Part shown: positions 36,069 through 44,726 of the stretch, in pieces | How positions within the stretch are numbered: the first letter of the stretch is position 1 | Layout: every line of letters begins with the position of its first letter | NCBI GenBank assembly: GCA_019414645.1 | Contig: DXLP01000012.1 | Location: 1-60,892, forward strand | DNA from: Collinsella sp. | Lineage (GTDB): Bacteria; Actinomycetota; Coriobacteriia; Coriobacteriales; Coriobacteriaceae | DNA: 60,892 nt | Reading direction: 5' to 3' | Made by a program: the position numbers and the translations under genes | The notes under the pieces: model-generated | The model's database searches: none | What the model was told of the DNA's origin: nothing | Seen by the model: the letters and a program-made list of their open reading frames with translations, nothing else

Positions 36069-37477
36069 GTGAGCACCCCCAACAAACCGATCGCGTGCTG
36101 CGCGACACCCGCATTCTGACGCTGCGCATTTGGGCTGTTGTCGGCTGCATTGTCATCGCCGCTGTCATCTTTAACCTTATGGGCATCCTGGCGCCGGTTA
36201 TCGAGTTTCTCGCTGTTGGTTCCATCATTGCCTTTGTGATGTCCCCGATCACCAACTGGCTCGAGCACCATGGCGTGAATCGCGGCATCGGTTCGCTTAT
36301 CGCGCTTATTGTTGTTGTTGCCGTGCTCGTCGGTGTCGTTTGCATCTTGTCGCCGATTCTCTTTGGTCAGATCATGGAAGTCCTGAGCCGCCTGCCCGAG
36401 CAGCTTCGTGTTGCGGGTGGCGATCTCAACGAGATGATCTCGCATGCCAAGACGCTCAATAACACGCCGCTCAAGGAGTATTTGGACGATAATCTTTCGT
36501 CGCTGGTTACCGTGGCATCGAAGTATGTGTCTCAGATTGCTGCCGAGCTTGGCCGCGGTGTGTTCCCGCTCATCACCAATACGGCCTCGCAGTTGTTCGT
36601 GATCTTCCTTGGTCTGGTGCTTGCCTACTGGATGGCCTGCGACTACCCTCGCATGCATCACGAGATTTGCACCATCATCGGTCAGGAGAAGGAGACCTCG
36701 TACCGCTTTATGGTCGCCATCCTTTCTCGCTCTGTCGGCGGCTACATGCGCGGTATGGTCGTGACGTCCATCTGCGGTGGTTTCCTCGCCTTTATCGGCT
36801 TCCTGATTATCGGCCATCCGTATGCGGCGCTCATGGCTATCTTCACTGGCATCATGCACTTGGTTCCGGTCGTCGGTCCCTGGGTGAGCGCGGCAATCGC
36901 CACGGTACTCGGCTTTATGTTCAGCCCCATGTTGGCGTTATGGACGCTCATCGTGACGATGGTCGCGCAAAACGTCACCGACAATGTGATTTCGCCTAAG
37001 GTCATGCAGAGCTCAGTGCAGGTGCATCCCATTATGAGCCTTACGGCTCTCGTTATTGGTTCGGCACTCATGGGGCCCATCGGCATGATTATTGCCATCC
37101 CGCTTTGTGCGGCCCTCAAGGGCATCTTCGTGTACTACTTCGAGAATGAGACCGGCCGTCAGCTTGTGGCCTATGACGGAGCCGTGTTTAAGGGCACGCC
37201 GTACCGCGATGCCGATGGCAACCCGGTCGCCGCCTACGACGCGCTCGGCGACGACACCTTCATCTATGAGTCCGAGCTCATCGGTAACGAGACTGCGCCC
37301 GAGGCCCAGGCCATGCCCAAACCCGAGCTCGATAATCCCTGGATGAAGCTCTCGGGCCTTCAGCCCGATGCTACGGGCTTTTTCAAGAATCCCTTCGCCA
37401 AAGACGACGATTTCAATATGAACGACGACACCAAAACCGGCATCGACGGCTCCATGGACGATTCGGATTCTAAATAG
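36065..37477 (+). CDS. AI-2E family (PerM/YhhT-like) membrane transporter
   Basis: A 470-residue protein with about seven transmembrane segments: three or four near the N-terminus (25-110), a hydrophilic middle (about 110-160) and four from about 165 to 365. It belongs to the AI-2E (PerM/YhhT/YdbI) family, implicated in autoinducer-2 export or Na+/H+ exchange; the substrate is unproved. The C-terminal 110 residues are hydrophilic and acidic, an extension compared with typical members of about 350 residues. The start overlaps the sigma factor stop, so it is the last gene of the stress module. Confidence 0.84.
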   Translation: MSEHPQQTDRVLRDTRILTLRIWAVVGCIVIAAVIFNLMGILAPVIEFLAVGSIIAFVMSPITNWLEHHGVNRGIGSLIALIVVVAVLVGVVCILSPILFGQIMEVLSRLPEQLRVAGGDLNEMISHAKTLNNTPLKEYLDDNLSSLVTVASKYVSQIAAELGRGVFPLITNTASQLFVIFLGLVLAYWMACDYPRMHHEICTIIGQEKETSYRFMVAILSRSVGGYMRGMVVTSICGGFLAFIGFLIIGHPYAALMAIFTGIMHLVPVVGPWVSAAIATVLGFMFSPMLALWTLIVTMVAQNVTDNVISPKVMQSSVQVHPIMSLTALVIGSALMGPIGMIIAIPLCAALKGIFVYYFENETGRQLVAYDGAVFKGTPYRDADGNPVAAYDALGDDTFIYESELIGNETAPEAQAMPKPELDNPWMKLSGLQPDATGFFKNPFAKDDDFNMNDDTKTGIDGSMDDSDSK

Positions 37478-37483
37478 GTTCTA

Positions 37484-37723
37484 TTAACGTTTCTTGAAGT
37501 TGTAAATGACAAGAAACGCGACCAAAGCGATTGATAAGGGGCCGGCTACATAGAAAAAGAGAACGTCAATTGCGCGTAGAGTGTAATAAGCCTTATCGCC
37601 GGACATTACTGTATACAATACGTATCCAAATGATGGTTGGTTTGCGTACCAGCATGAGAAGGCCAAGAGCGCTAAAAGTGCTACAACCAGAAGTGCATTC
37701 AGGACAAATCGTTTGCTTTTCAT
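37484..37723 (-). CDS. Small two-helix membrane protein, unknown function
   Basis: A 79-residue protein with two clear transmembrane segments (about 8-28 and 54-75) and a basic C-terminus (NFKKR). I do not recognise a family. AAGGAG lies six bases before the ATG at 37723, and TATAAT occurs on the minus strand at 37761-37756 as a possible -10 box. Its base composition is clearly more AT-rich than the genes on either side, and it is the only minus-strand gene in this stretch. That suggests acquisition or a recent origin. Confidence 0.6.
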   Translation of the reverse strand: MKSKRFVLNALLVVALLALLAFSCWYANQPSFGYVLYTVMSGDKAYYTLRAIDVLFFYVAGPLSIALVAFLVIYNFKKR

Positions 37724-37815
37724 CGATCGCTCCTTCCGGGTGAATCTTATATGCAATTATACAGCAGTCCTTTTTCAAAGGATCGCGCAGTACTAAATAA
37801 CGTGCACTTTCGCTG

Positions 37816-37845
37816 GAGGGTCGCTGTTTGGCGACCCTCTTTTTT
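37816..37845 (+). terminator. Intrinsic terminator upstream of alaS
   Basis: A perfect nine-base stem GAGGGTCGC/GCGACCCTC with a TGTTTG loop is followed by six Ts. It either ends read-through from the stress operon or attenuates an alaS leader. I see no T-box motif here. Confidence 0.85.
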
Positions 37846-37917
37846 GCACTTGCGCGGCGGGATGGTAATATCGTTACGTTTGAACTGTTTCGATGTGAAA
37901 CCGAGGAGATTCCCTCT

Positions 37918-40575
37918 ATGAGTGCTGACTACCCGTCAATGACTACGGCCGAGATCCGCTCCAAGTTCCTCAACTTCTTTGAGGAGCGCGGTCTTAAGCT
38001 CTATCCTTCTTCGTCCCTCGTCCCCGACGATCCTTCACTGCTGCTTGCCAACGCCGGCATGAACCAGTTTAAGGAGTACTACCAGGGCAAGAAGACCATG
38101 AAGGAGATTGGCGCGATCTCCTGCCAGAAGTGCGTCCGCACCAACGACATCGACTGCATCGGCGAGGACGGCCGTCACCTGTCGTTCTTCGAGATGCTCG
38201 GCGATTTCTCTTTTGGCGGCGTCTCCAAGGAGCAGGCTTGCGCCTGGGCCTTTGAGCTCATCACCAAGGAGTTCAAGCTGCCGCTCGACCGCCTGTACTT
38301 TACCGTCTTTACCGAGGACGATGAGACCCATGACGTGTGGCGCTCCCTGGGCGTTGCCGAGGACCACATCTCCCGCTTGGGCGAGGACGACAACTTCTGG
38401 GCCGCTGGCCCCACCGGCCCCTGCGGTCCGTGCTCCGAGATCTACTTTGACATGGGCGAGGAGGTCGGTTGCGGCAGCCCCGACTGCAAGCCCGGCTGCG
38501 ACTGCGACCGCTTCCTTGAGTTCTGGAACCTCGTGTTTACCCAGTACGACCGCCAGGAGGACGGCTCCATGCCGGAGCTGCCGCACCGCAACCTCGATAC
38601 GGGCATGGGCCTGGAGCGCATGGCTGCCATCATGCAGCACAAGACCGCCAATTACGACGGCGATCTGATGCAGCACCTCATCAAACTCGGTGAGGAGATT
38701 AGCGGCAAGACCTATGACGCCGATGACTACTCCGGCGCCAGCCGCTCCCTGCGCATCATCGCCGACCACTCCCGTGCTGTCGACTTTATGATCTCGGACG
38801 GCATCCTTCCCGGCAACGAGGGTCGCGAGTACGTCCTTCGCCGTCTGCTCCGCCGTGCCGTGTTCCACGGTCGCCTGCTGGGCATCGAGGGCGCCTTCCT
38901 GACCAAGTTCATCGACGAGGTCAACGCTCAAATGGGCGAGGCCTATCCCGAGTTGCTCAAGAACGTCGCGCTCGTCAAGGGTATCGTTGCCTCCGAGGAG
39001 GAGCGCTTCTCCACGACGCTCGACAACGGCCGCGTGTACCTGGACGAGGCCCTGGCAGCGCTTGCCGAGGGCGCTGTGCTTCCGGGCGATGTCGCCTTTA
39101 AGCTGCACGACACCTTTGGTTTCCCCATCGATCTGACCGTCGAGATCGCCGGCACCGCTGGCCACGACGTCGACATGGACGGCTTCACTGCCTGCATGGA
39201 GGACCAGAAGGCCCGCGCCCGCGCTAACGCCAAGGGCGACGCCTGGGGTAGCTTCAACGACGTGTGGGTCGAGCTTTCCGACAAGGTCGCAGCGACCGAG
39301 TTCGACGGCTATGACAACGATGTGATCGAGGGCGCCAAGGTTGTCGCCATCGTGCGCAACGGCGAGTCCGTCGAGTCCGCAGCCGCGGGCGAGGATGTCG
39401 AGGTCGTGCTCGACCGCACCCCGTTCTATGCCGAGATGGGTGGTCAGCAGGGCGATGCCGGCAAGCTTTCCGCCGAGGGCGTTGTTCTGACCGTTGCCGA
39501 CACCAAGAACCACAACGGCCTGTATGCCCACGTCGCGCACGTTGCCGATGGCACGCTGACTGTCGGTGCCGCTGTGACCGCCGCTCTCGACGCCGAGCGC
39601 CGTGGCTTCCTGCGCCGCAACCACACCGCCACGCACCTGCTCGACGCTGCCCTTAAGCAGGTCCTGGGCGAGCACGTCTCCCAGGCCGGCTCGCTGGTGA
39701 CGCCCGAGCACCTGCGCTTTGACTTTACGCACTTCGAGGCCCTTTCCTCCGAGCAGCTCAAGGCTGTCGAGGACTTGGTCAACCAGCAGATCTTCGCCTC
39801 CAAGCCGGTCGTGACCCGTGTTATGGGCATCGACGAGGCTAAGGCTGCCGGCGCTGTTGCTCTGTTTGGAGAGAAGTACGGCGATGTCGTCCGCGTCGTC
39901 TCCGTGGGCGCCGAGGACCAGCCGTTCTCTCGCGAGCTCTGCGGTGGCACGCACGCTGCCAACACCGCCGAGATCGGCCTGTTCAAGATTATTTCCGAGT
40001 CCTCTACGGGCTCGAACGTCCGCCGTATCGAGGCCGTGACCTCTAAGGGTGCTCTCGACTATATGGCCGACCGCCTGGCACTCGTTGACGCCGCCGCTGC
40101 TGCGCTCAAGTGCCGCGTCGACGAGGTTCCCGCCCGTGTGGAGAACCTGCAGGTCGAGCTGCGCGAGACGTCCAACAAGCTCAAAAAGGCTCTGACCGGT
40201 GGTTCCTCCGACGCCATTTCCAGCTCCATCGAGGGTGCTGTCGAGCTCGGTGGCTACAAGCTCGTCGTTGCTGAGCTCCAGGGCCTTGAGGCTGCCGACC
40301 TGCGCAACGTATGGGATACCGTGCACCAGAAGGTCGCCGGCCCTGTCGCTTGTGTCGTCGCCAGCGTGACTGAGAAGGGCACTCCGGCCCTGCTCGCTGC
40401 CGGCTCCGATGACGCCGTGAAGGCCGGGTTCCACGCCGGTAATGTGATCAAGCAGATCGCGGGTCTGGTCGACGGTCGCGGTGGTGGCCGTCCCAACATG
40501 GCCCAGGCCGGTGGCAAGAATGCTGCCGGCATCGCCGATGCCCTCGCGGCCGCCAAGACCGCGCTCGGCGCCTAA
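37918..40575 (+). CDS. alaS: Alanyl-tRNA synthetase
   Basis: A class II synthetase of 885 residues that charges tRNA-Ala and edits Ser/Gly-tRNA-Ala. The N-terminal catalytic core has LLLANAGMNQFK and FFEMLGDFSFGG. The editing domain carries the zinc ligands NHTATHLLDAAL and CGGTHAANT. The C-Ala domain contains the glycine-rich DGRGGGRPNMAQAGG, as in DHHA1 modules. I start at ATG 37918, ten bases after GAGGAG; an upstream in-frame start at 37828 lies inside the terminator. ruvX follows after 17 bases. Confidence 0.97.
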   Translation: MSADYPSMTTAEIRSKFLNFFEERGLKLYPSSSLVPDDPSLLLANAGMNQFKEYYQGKKTMKEIGAISCQKCVRTNDIDCIGEDGRHLSFFEMLGDFSFGGVSKEQACAWAFELITKEFKLPLDRLYFTVFTEDDETHDVWRSLGVAEDHISRLGEDDNFWAAGPTGPCGPCSEIYFDMGEEVGCGSPDCKPGCDCDRFLEFWNLVFTQYDRQEDGSMPELPHRNLDTGMGLERMAAIMQHKTANYDGDLMQHLIKLGEEISGKTYDADDYSGASRSLRIIADHSRAVDFMISDGILPGNEGREYVLRRLLRRAVFHGRLLGIEGAFLTKFIDEVNAQMGEAYPELLKNVALVKGIVASEEERFSTTLDNGRVYLDEALAALAEGAVLPGDVAFKLHDTFGFPIDLTVEIAGTAGHDVDMDGFTACMEDQKARARANAKGDAWGSFNDVWVELSDKVAATEFDGYDNDVIEGAKVVAIVRNGESVESAAAGEDVEVVLDRTPFYAEMGGQQGDAGKLSAEGVVLTVADTKNHNGLYAHVAHVADGTLTVGAAVTAALDAERRGFLRRNHTATHLLDAALKQVLGEHVSQAGSLVTPEHLRFDFTHFEALSSEQLKAVEDLVNQQIFASKPVVTRVMGIDEAKAAGAVALFGEKYGDVVRVVSVGAEDQPFSRELCGGTHAANTAEIGLFKIISESSTGSNVRRIEAVTSKGALDYMADRLALVDAAAAALKCRVDEVPARVENLQVELRETSNKLKKALTGGSSDAISSSIEGAVELGGYKLVVAELQGLEAADLRNVWDTVHQKVAGPVACVVASVTEKGTPALLAAGSDDAVKAGFHAGNVIKQIAGLVDGRGGGRPNMAQAGGKNAAGIADALAAAKTALGA

Positions 40576-40592
40576 GAATCTAAGAAGTCACT

Positions 40593-41021
40593 GTGGTCGC
40601 GCTTGCGCTGGACATAGGGGAGACCAGGATTGGCATCGCCGTCTCGAGCCGTGATGGCAAGATGGCGATGCCCGTCAAGGTGCTCCCGGCCGCCGAGGTC
40701 ACCGGTATGGCCAAGACGTTCCGCTACCTGGTCGAAGACTATGAGCCCGACATCCTGGTAAGCGGACGTCCCCTGACCATGGGCGGTGAGCCCGGCCCCC
40801 AAGCCGAGCGCGTTGCCGCCGTGGCGCAAAAGATTGCCGACGAGCTCGATCTTCCGCTGGAGTTTGAGGACGAGCGTCTGTCCTCGCAAGAGGCCAAGCG
40901 TATCCTGCGCGAGCAGGGCCTCAACGAAAAGCAGATGAGGGGCAAGATCGACATGATTGCCGCCAGCCTTTTTTTGCAGACGTGGCTCGATCGTAAAAAC
41001 GAGGAGGTTTCGCATGCCTAG
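40593..41021 (+). CDS. ruvX: Putative pre-16S rRNA nuclease YqgF/RuvX
   Basis: A 142-residue RNase H-fold protein of the YqgF/RuvX family, implicated in 16S rRNA 5'-end maturation. The catalytic acidic residues are visible in LALDIGETRIGIAVS (Asp7), the EDERLSSQEA block and the C-terminal IDMIAASLFLQTWL. The start is GTG at 40593 with a weak site. The alaS-ruvX-mltG order is conserved in many Gram-positive bacteria. The last eight bases overlap mltG. Confidence 0.93.
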   Translation: MVALALDIGETRIGIAVSSRDGKMAMPVKVLPAAEVTGMAKTFRYLVEDYEPDILVSGRPLTMGGEPGPQAERVAAVAQKIADELDLPLEFEDERLSSQEAKRILREQGLNEKQMRGKIDMIAASLFLQTWLDRKNEEVSHA

Positions 41022-42447
41022 TGCTTCCGATCCGCGCCAGCCGAATCGTACACGTCAGCCGGCGTCGCGCCCTGCCCAGCCTGGCCAGCGTCCGGCACAG
41101 CCGACGCAGCGCGCAGCTCAGCCTGCCGCGCGCCCGGTGCAGTCCTTCTCTCGTTCGGCCCAACCTGTTCAACGGACGGGTCAGCAGCCTTCTGCTCGTT
41201 CGGTTCAGCATCCGGCTTCTCACGCGGCTCAGCAGCCCACTGCTCGTACGGCCCAGCCTGCAGGCGGTACCCGCTTTAAGCAGCAGGCACCTACCCAGCG
41301 AACGCAGGCCCCCCAATCGCATTCTCATCACGCCCGCGGTTCGCATGGCGTTGCTCCGGCGACCCGCTCGAGCTACAACACGCATACTCGTCGCGGTGCT
41401 CAAAAGAAGAGCTCTCCGGTTCCCATGATCATCGGCGTTGTGGTGGCGGTGCTTGCGCTTGTCGCGATCGTTTTCTTTGTCGTGCCGGCCGTCAAGGGCT
41501 TCTTTGCCGGTGAGGATACGAAGGTCACGGCTTGTCAGCAGGTTACGGTAACCATTCCCGACGGTGCTTCGGGCGATACGATCGCCTCGATTCTCTCCGA
41601 GAACCATATCGTCGAGAATCCCAAGGATTACTATGCGGCGGTGAAAAAGCTCAACGCCGATATGTCGCTCAAGCCTGGTACCTATTTGTTCACCACACTC
41701 ATGGACGCGACCAAGGTTGTTCAGCAGCTCATGGAAGGTCCCAACGCGGGCTCCAATGCGCTAACAATCCCTGAGGGCCTGACGGTCGATCAAGTCGCCG
41801 ATCGTGTGGCCCAGGCCTACGATGGCATCTCTAAGGAAGACTTCCTCAACCAGGCTAAGGCCTCCAACTACGTGGACGACTATAGCTTCCTTAAGGGCGC
41901 CGCCAACGACTCGCTTGAGGGTTTCTTGTTCCCCAAGACTTATTCGTTGGGCGATTCGCCGACGGTCGATGACGTGATTCGCGCTATGCTCGATCAGTTT
42001 AAGACCGAGTACAAGTCGCTTGACTTTGCGAGCTGCGAAGCCAAGATCAAGGAACGCTACGGTGTGGAGATGTCCGACTACGACATCGTCAACTTGGCCT
42101 CTATCGTTGAGCGCGAGGGCCTCAACGCCGACCAGCGCGCGCACGTGGCCTCGGTCTTCTACAACCGTCTTGCCGGCAAGCTCGATGGTCTGCGCTATCT
42201 CAACAGCGATGCGACCATGATGTATGTCACCGGTGGCGAGGTTACCGCCGACGACCTGCAGAGCGATAGTCCGTATAACACCTATAAGCATGAGGGTCTG
42301 CCATCCACGCCCATCTGCTCTCCGTCGCTCGAGGCACTCAAGGCCACGCTTGAGCCGACCGACTCCGATGACCTGTATTTCTACATTACGCAGGACGAGG
42401 AGTACTTCTCGCAAACCTACGAAGAGCATCAACAGTCTTGGAATTAG
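41014..42447 (+). CDS. mltG: Endolytic murein transglycosylase MltG
   Basis: MltG is a membrane-bound lytic transglycosylase thought to end nascent glycan strands. The 477-residue product has a Pro/Gln/Ala-rich, low-complexity cytoplasmic N-terminus (about 1-130, many AQP/QPA units), one transmembrane helix (about 137-160) and a C-terminal YceG domain. The latter shows TIPEGLTVDQVADRVAQ, LEGFLFPKTYSL, NLASIVEREG with the catalytic Glu, and VFYNRLAGKLDGLRYLNSD. GAGGAGG lies six bases before the ATG. The long repetitive N-terminus is unusual but seen in some actinobacteria. Confidence 0.93.
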   Translation: MPSASDPRQPNRTRQPASRPAQPGQRPAQPTQRAAQPAARPVQSFSRSAQPVQRTGQQPSARSVQHPASHAAQQPTARTAQPAGGTRFKQQAPTQRTQAPQSHSHHARGSHGVAPATRSSYNTHTRRGAQKKSSPVPMIIGVVVAVLALVAIVFFVVPAVKGFFAGEDTKVTACQQVTVTIPDGASGDTIASILSENHIVENPKDYYAAVKKLNADMSLKPGTYLFTTLMDATKVVQQLMEGPNAGSNALTIPEGLTVDQVADRVAQAYDGISKEDFLNQAKASNYVDDYSFLKGAANDSLEGFLFPKTYSLGDSPTVDDVIRAMLDQFKTEYKSLDFASCEAKIKERYGVEMSDYDIVNLASIVEREGLNADQRAHVASVFYNRLAGKLDGLRYLNSDATMMYVTGGEVTADDLQSDSPYNTYKHEGLPSTPICSPSLEALKATLEPTDSDDLYFYITQDEEYFSQTYEEHQQSWN

Positions 42448-42448
42448 C

Positions 42449-42946
42449 ATGAGGATTTTTAGCCCCAAACGTTACGTTGCCTCGGTCGATCGCATCGACC
42501 TTGATACCCTTTGGGCCGACGGCAAACGCGCCATTCTGCTCGATCGCGATAACACCCTGGTGCCGCGTGACACCGAGCAGGTTCCCGCTGCGGTTTCCGC
42601 TTGGCTCGATACCGCCCGCGCCAAAGGCTTTAAGCTGTGCATGGTGTCCAACAACTGGCATCGCGACCAGGTCATGGCATCAGCACGCGAGCTGGGACTC
42701 GAGGCCATCAGCCATGCCATGAAGCCGGCGCCGTTTGCCCTCAAGGCGGGTCTTAAGCGCCTCGGCGCCACGGCCGACGAGGCGGTGCTGATCGGTGATC
42801 AGCTCTACACGGACGTGTGGAGCGGCAACTTCGCCGGCGTCGATACCATCCTGGTAAAGCCGCAGGCCACGCAGGACCTGTGGTATACGCAGATCTTCCG
42901 TATCTTTGAGCGCCGGGCCCTGCGCGACCTTCCCTGCGAGGAATAG
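42449..42946 (+). CDS. YqeG-family HAD-IIIA phosphatase
   Basis: A 165-residue haloacid dehalogenase superfamily protein of the YqeG type. Motif I is LLDRDNTLVPR (nucleophile Asp32, Asp34), motif II is CMVSNNW, and the C-terminal acidic motif is LIGDQLYTDVW. Family members are phosphatases with unclear natural substrates. The ATG is one base after the mltG stop. It precedes aroK, as yqeG precedes the aroE region in Bacillus. Confidence 0.87.
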   Translation: MRIFSPKRYVASVDRIDLDTLWADGKRAILLDRDNTLVPRDTEQVPAAVSAWLDTARAKGFKLCMVSNNWHRDQVMASARELGLEAISHAMKPAPFALKAGLKRLGATADEAVLIGDQLYTDVWSGNFAGVDTILVKPQATQDLWYTQIFRIFERRALRDLPCEE

Positions 42947-42954
42947 GTCTCGTC

Positions 42955-43488
42955 ATGTCCCAGCACACCAAACACGGCTGCGACCATATCTTCTTTATCG
43001 GCTTTTTGGGCGCGGGCAAATCGACGCTCGCGCGCAACGTCGGCACTATGTTCAAGCGGCGTTTTATCGATACCGACCGCCTAGTCGTCCGCCGTTGCGG
43101 CAAGTCGGTAACCGAGATTTTTGAGACCGAGGGTGAGGATCGTTTTCGCGAGCTCGAGACCTCGGCGCTCCGTTCGCTCCAAAGCGAGCGCAGTCTGTTG
43201 GTTTCGTGCGGGGGCGGTATCGTCGAGACGCCGGTGAATATTGAGCTGATGCACGAAATGGGTACGTGCGTGTACCTCGAGGGCGACTTTGAGGATTCGA
43301 TTCGCCAGATTCGTCGGTCCGACACGCGCCCCGATTTCCGCTCGCCCGAGCATGCCGCGCGCTTGTTTGAGCATCGCCGTCCGCTGTATCGCCAGGCCGC
43401 CGATATTACCCTTGATATTCGCAACAAGTCCTTCGAGGACGTTTCCTACCTTTGTGCCGAGATGCTTTTGGAGCGTGGACTGCTATGA
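42955..43488 (+). CDS. aroK: Shikimate kinase
   Basis: AroK phosphorylates shikimate to shikimate-3-phosphate in aromatic amino acid synthesis. The 177-residue P-loop kinase has GFLGAGKST at 16-24, the substrate motif DTDRLVVRR (Asp39, Asp41), FRELE with an Arg for shikimate binding, CGGGIVETP and the lid segment RRSDTRPDFRS. It starts nine bases after the YqeG gene. Its stop overlaps the AroB-like gene by four bases (ATGA). Confidence 0.93.
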   Translation: MSQHTKHGCDHIFFIGFLGAGKSTLARNVGTMFKRRFIDTDRLVVRRCGKSVTEIFETEGEDRFRELETSALRSLQSERSLLVSCGGGIVETPVNIELMHEMGTCVYLEGDFEDSIRQIRRSDTRPDFRSPEHAARLFEHRRPLYRQAADITLDIRNKSFEDVSYLCAEMLLERGLL

Positions 43489-44594
43489 TTCGCCGCCAAC
43501 TGATCAATTTCCAAAACCGCAGCGTCGATGTCCGTGTCGGATTGGGCGCGTTCGATGAGCTGTCGCGTATGTTTGCCTCGGCTGTGGGCAAGCCTAAGCG
43601 CGCGATGGTGGTTTGGAACTCCGCCTCGTCAGAACGTTTTGATGAGGTCGTCGAGCATGCGCTGGTCGACGCCGGTTTTGCCGTGTCGCAGTTCTCCCTT
43701 GAGGTTTCGCCTGCTGGTGCCACGCTGGCCGATGCCGATGCTATCTTTGGCGCCTTGTCTGCCAACGGCATTACCTGCGACGATCTGGTTGTCGCCGTTG
43801 GCGATGCCGCAACCTGCTCGGTTGTTAGCTGGTGCGCCAACCAGTGGTGTGGCCGAACCGAGTGCGCGCTGCTGCCGACGACCTTTGACGCCATGCTCAC
43901 GGTCGCGACGACCATGAAGCCGCTCATTGCCTCGTCGTCGAATGCGCTTCCCGCTATCGCGTTCCGTCCCGAACCGGGCTTGGTCGTGTGTGACCTCGAC
44001 CTTGTTCGCGAGGCGGACCCCGAGGACCTCAAGCTCGGCTATGTGGTACTTGTTGGCACCATGCTTTCGAGCAGTAAGTCCCGTTGGAATCAGTTTACTG
44101 AGACCGTCCCCGAGATTCTCGCGGGCGAGGAGGTCGCGCTCGTCAATGCCGTTCAATGGTCTCAGACTGCCCGCAAGGACGTACTGATGGCCACGAACCC
44201 GAGCGCTCGCCATGCGCTCGATTTTGGCAAGACGGGGGAGCGTACCCTGCGCGCCTGCTTGGGCGATGCCGCTTCGCAGGCCCCTGCCTACCAGCTGTTG
44301 TCCGAGGGCATTCGCTTTGAGGCACGCCTTGCACATGATGCCTGCGATTTCGATATCGATTACGTCTTTGAGGTCGATGACTGCTTGGAGGACTTTGGTA
44401 TCGAGGAACTTGCCTTCGATCTGGAGTCTGCCGCATATATCGAGGAGTTCCGCAAGCAGCAGTTTGCACGCTCGAACCGCAGCATGTTGCCGCTGCCCGC
44501 GGCACTCGGCGCCATTCGCCTAACGAACGTTGAGGACGAGGTTCTTAAGCGCCATGCTCACGCCTACTTGGCTTCTCGTAAAGAACTTCTCTAA
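43485..44594 (+). CDS. 3-dehydroquinate synthase-like protein, apparently without zinc ligands
   Basis: A 369-residue protein directly after aroK, where aroB often lies, and with AroB-like order of blocks: DDLVVAVGDAATCSVVSWC (for GGGVxGDxxGF), ALLPTTFDAML (for xxPTTLLAxxD), DPEDLKLGYVVLVG (for xxGxxEVxKxG) and LDFGKTGERTL (for LNxGHTxGHAxE). By eye, the Glu and both His zinc ligands of real AroB are replaced, and the DSSVGGKTG block reads LTVATTMKP. Either it is a divergent enzyme or a non-catalytic paralogue. The C-terminal part (DFDIDYVFEVDD onward) is acidic. ATG 43485 overlaps the aroK stop. Confidence 0.65.
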   Translation: MIRRQLINFQNRSVDVRVGLGAFDELSRMFASAVGKPKRAMVVWNSASSERFDEVVEHALVDAGFAVSQFSLEVSPAGATLADADAIFGALSANGITCDDLVVAVGDAATCSVVSWCANQWCGRTECALLPTTFDAMLTVATTMKPLIASSSNALPAIAFRPEPGLVVCDLDLVREADPEDLKLGYVVLVGTMLSSSKSRWNQFTETVPEILAGEEVALVNAVQWSQTARKDVLMATNPSARHALDFGKTGERTLRACLGDAASQAPAYQLLSEGIRFEARLAHDACDFDIDYVFEVDDCLEDFGIEELAFDLESAAYIEEFRKQQFARSNRSMLPLPAALGAIRLTNVEDEVLKRHAHAYLASRKELL

Positions 44595-44631
44595 GATTTA
44601 TTGACTTCCATCCTCTTTCGTATCATGTTGA

Positions 44632-44694
44632 GGGGCGGGTTTCCAATCGGTTGCGGATCGCATGCGATTCCGTCGTTCGGTTGAGACCCGTCCC
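44632..44694 (+). promoter_or_regulatory. Large imperfect dyad in the pepP leader
   Basis: GGGGCGGGT at 44632-44640 pairs fully with ACCCGTCCC at 44686-44694. Inner pairing continues near AATCG and around a GCATGC core (GATCGCAT/ATGCGATT). It lies 32 bases before the pepP start with no T-run, so a 5'-UTR structure or operator is more likely than a terminator. Confidence 0.5.
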
Positions 44695-44726
44695 GTCTAT
44701 ATAGAGACAACAAGAAAGGAATCTGC

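Noticed and set aside
37757..37917. T-box or amino-acid attenuator in front of alaS
   Set aside because: A terminator is present, but there is no stem I signature, no T-box sequence and no TGGT near it.
38035..40434. Minus-strand open frame of about 799 codons opposite alaS
   Set aside because: Same kind of shadow frame; codon bias of the + strand gene leaves this frame open.
44601..44626. TTGACT and TATCAT as a pepP promoter
   Set aside because: The spacer is only 14 bases, too short for a standard promoter.
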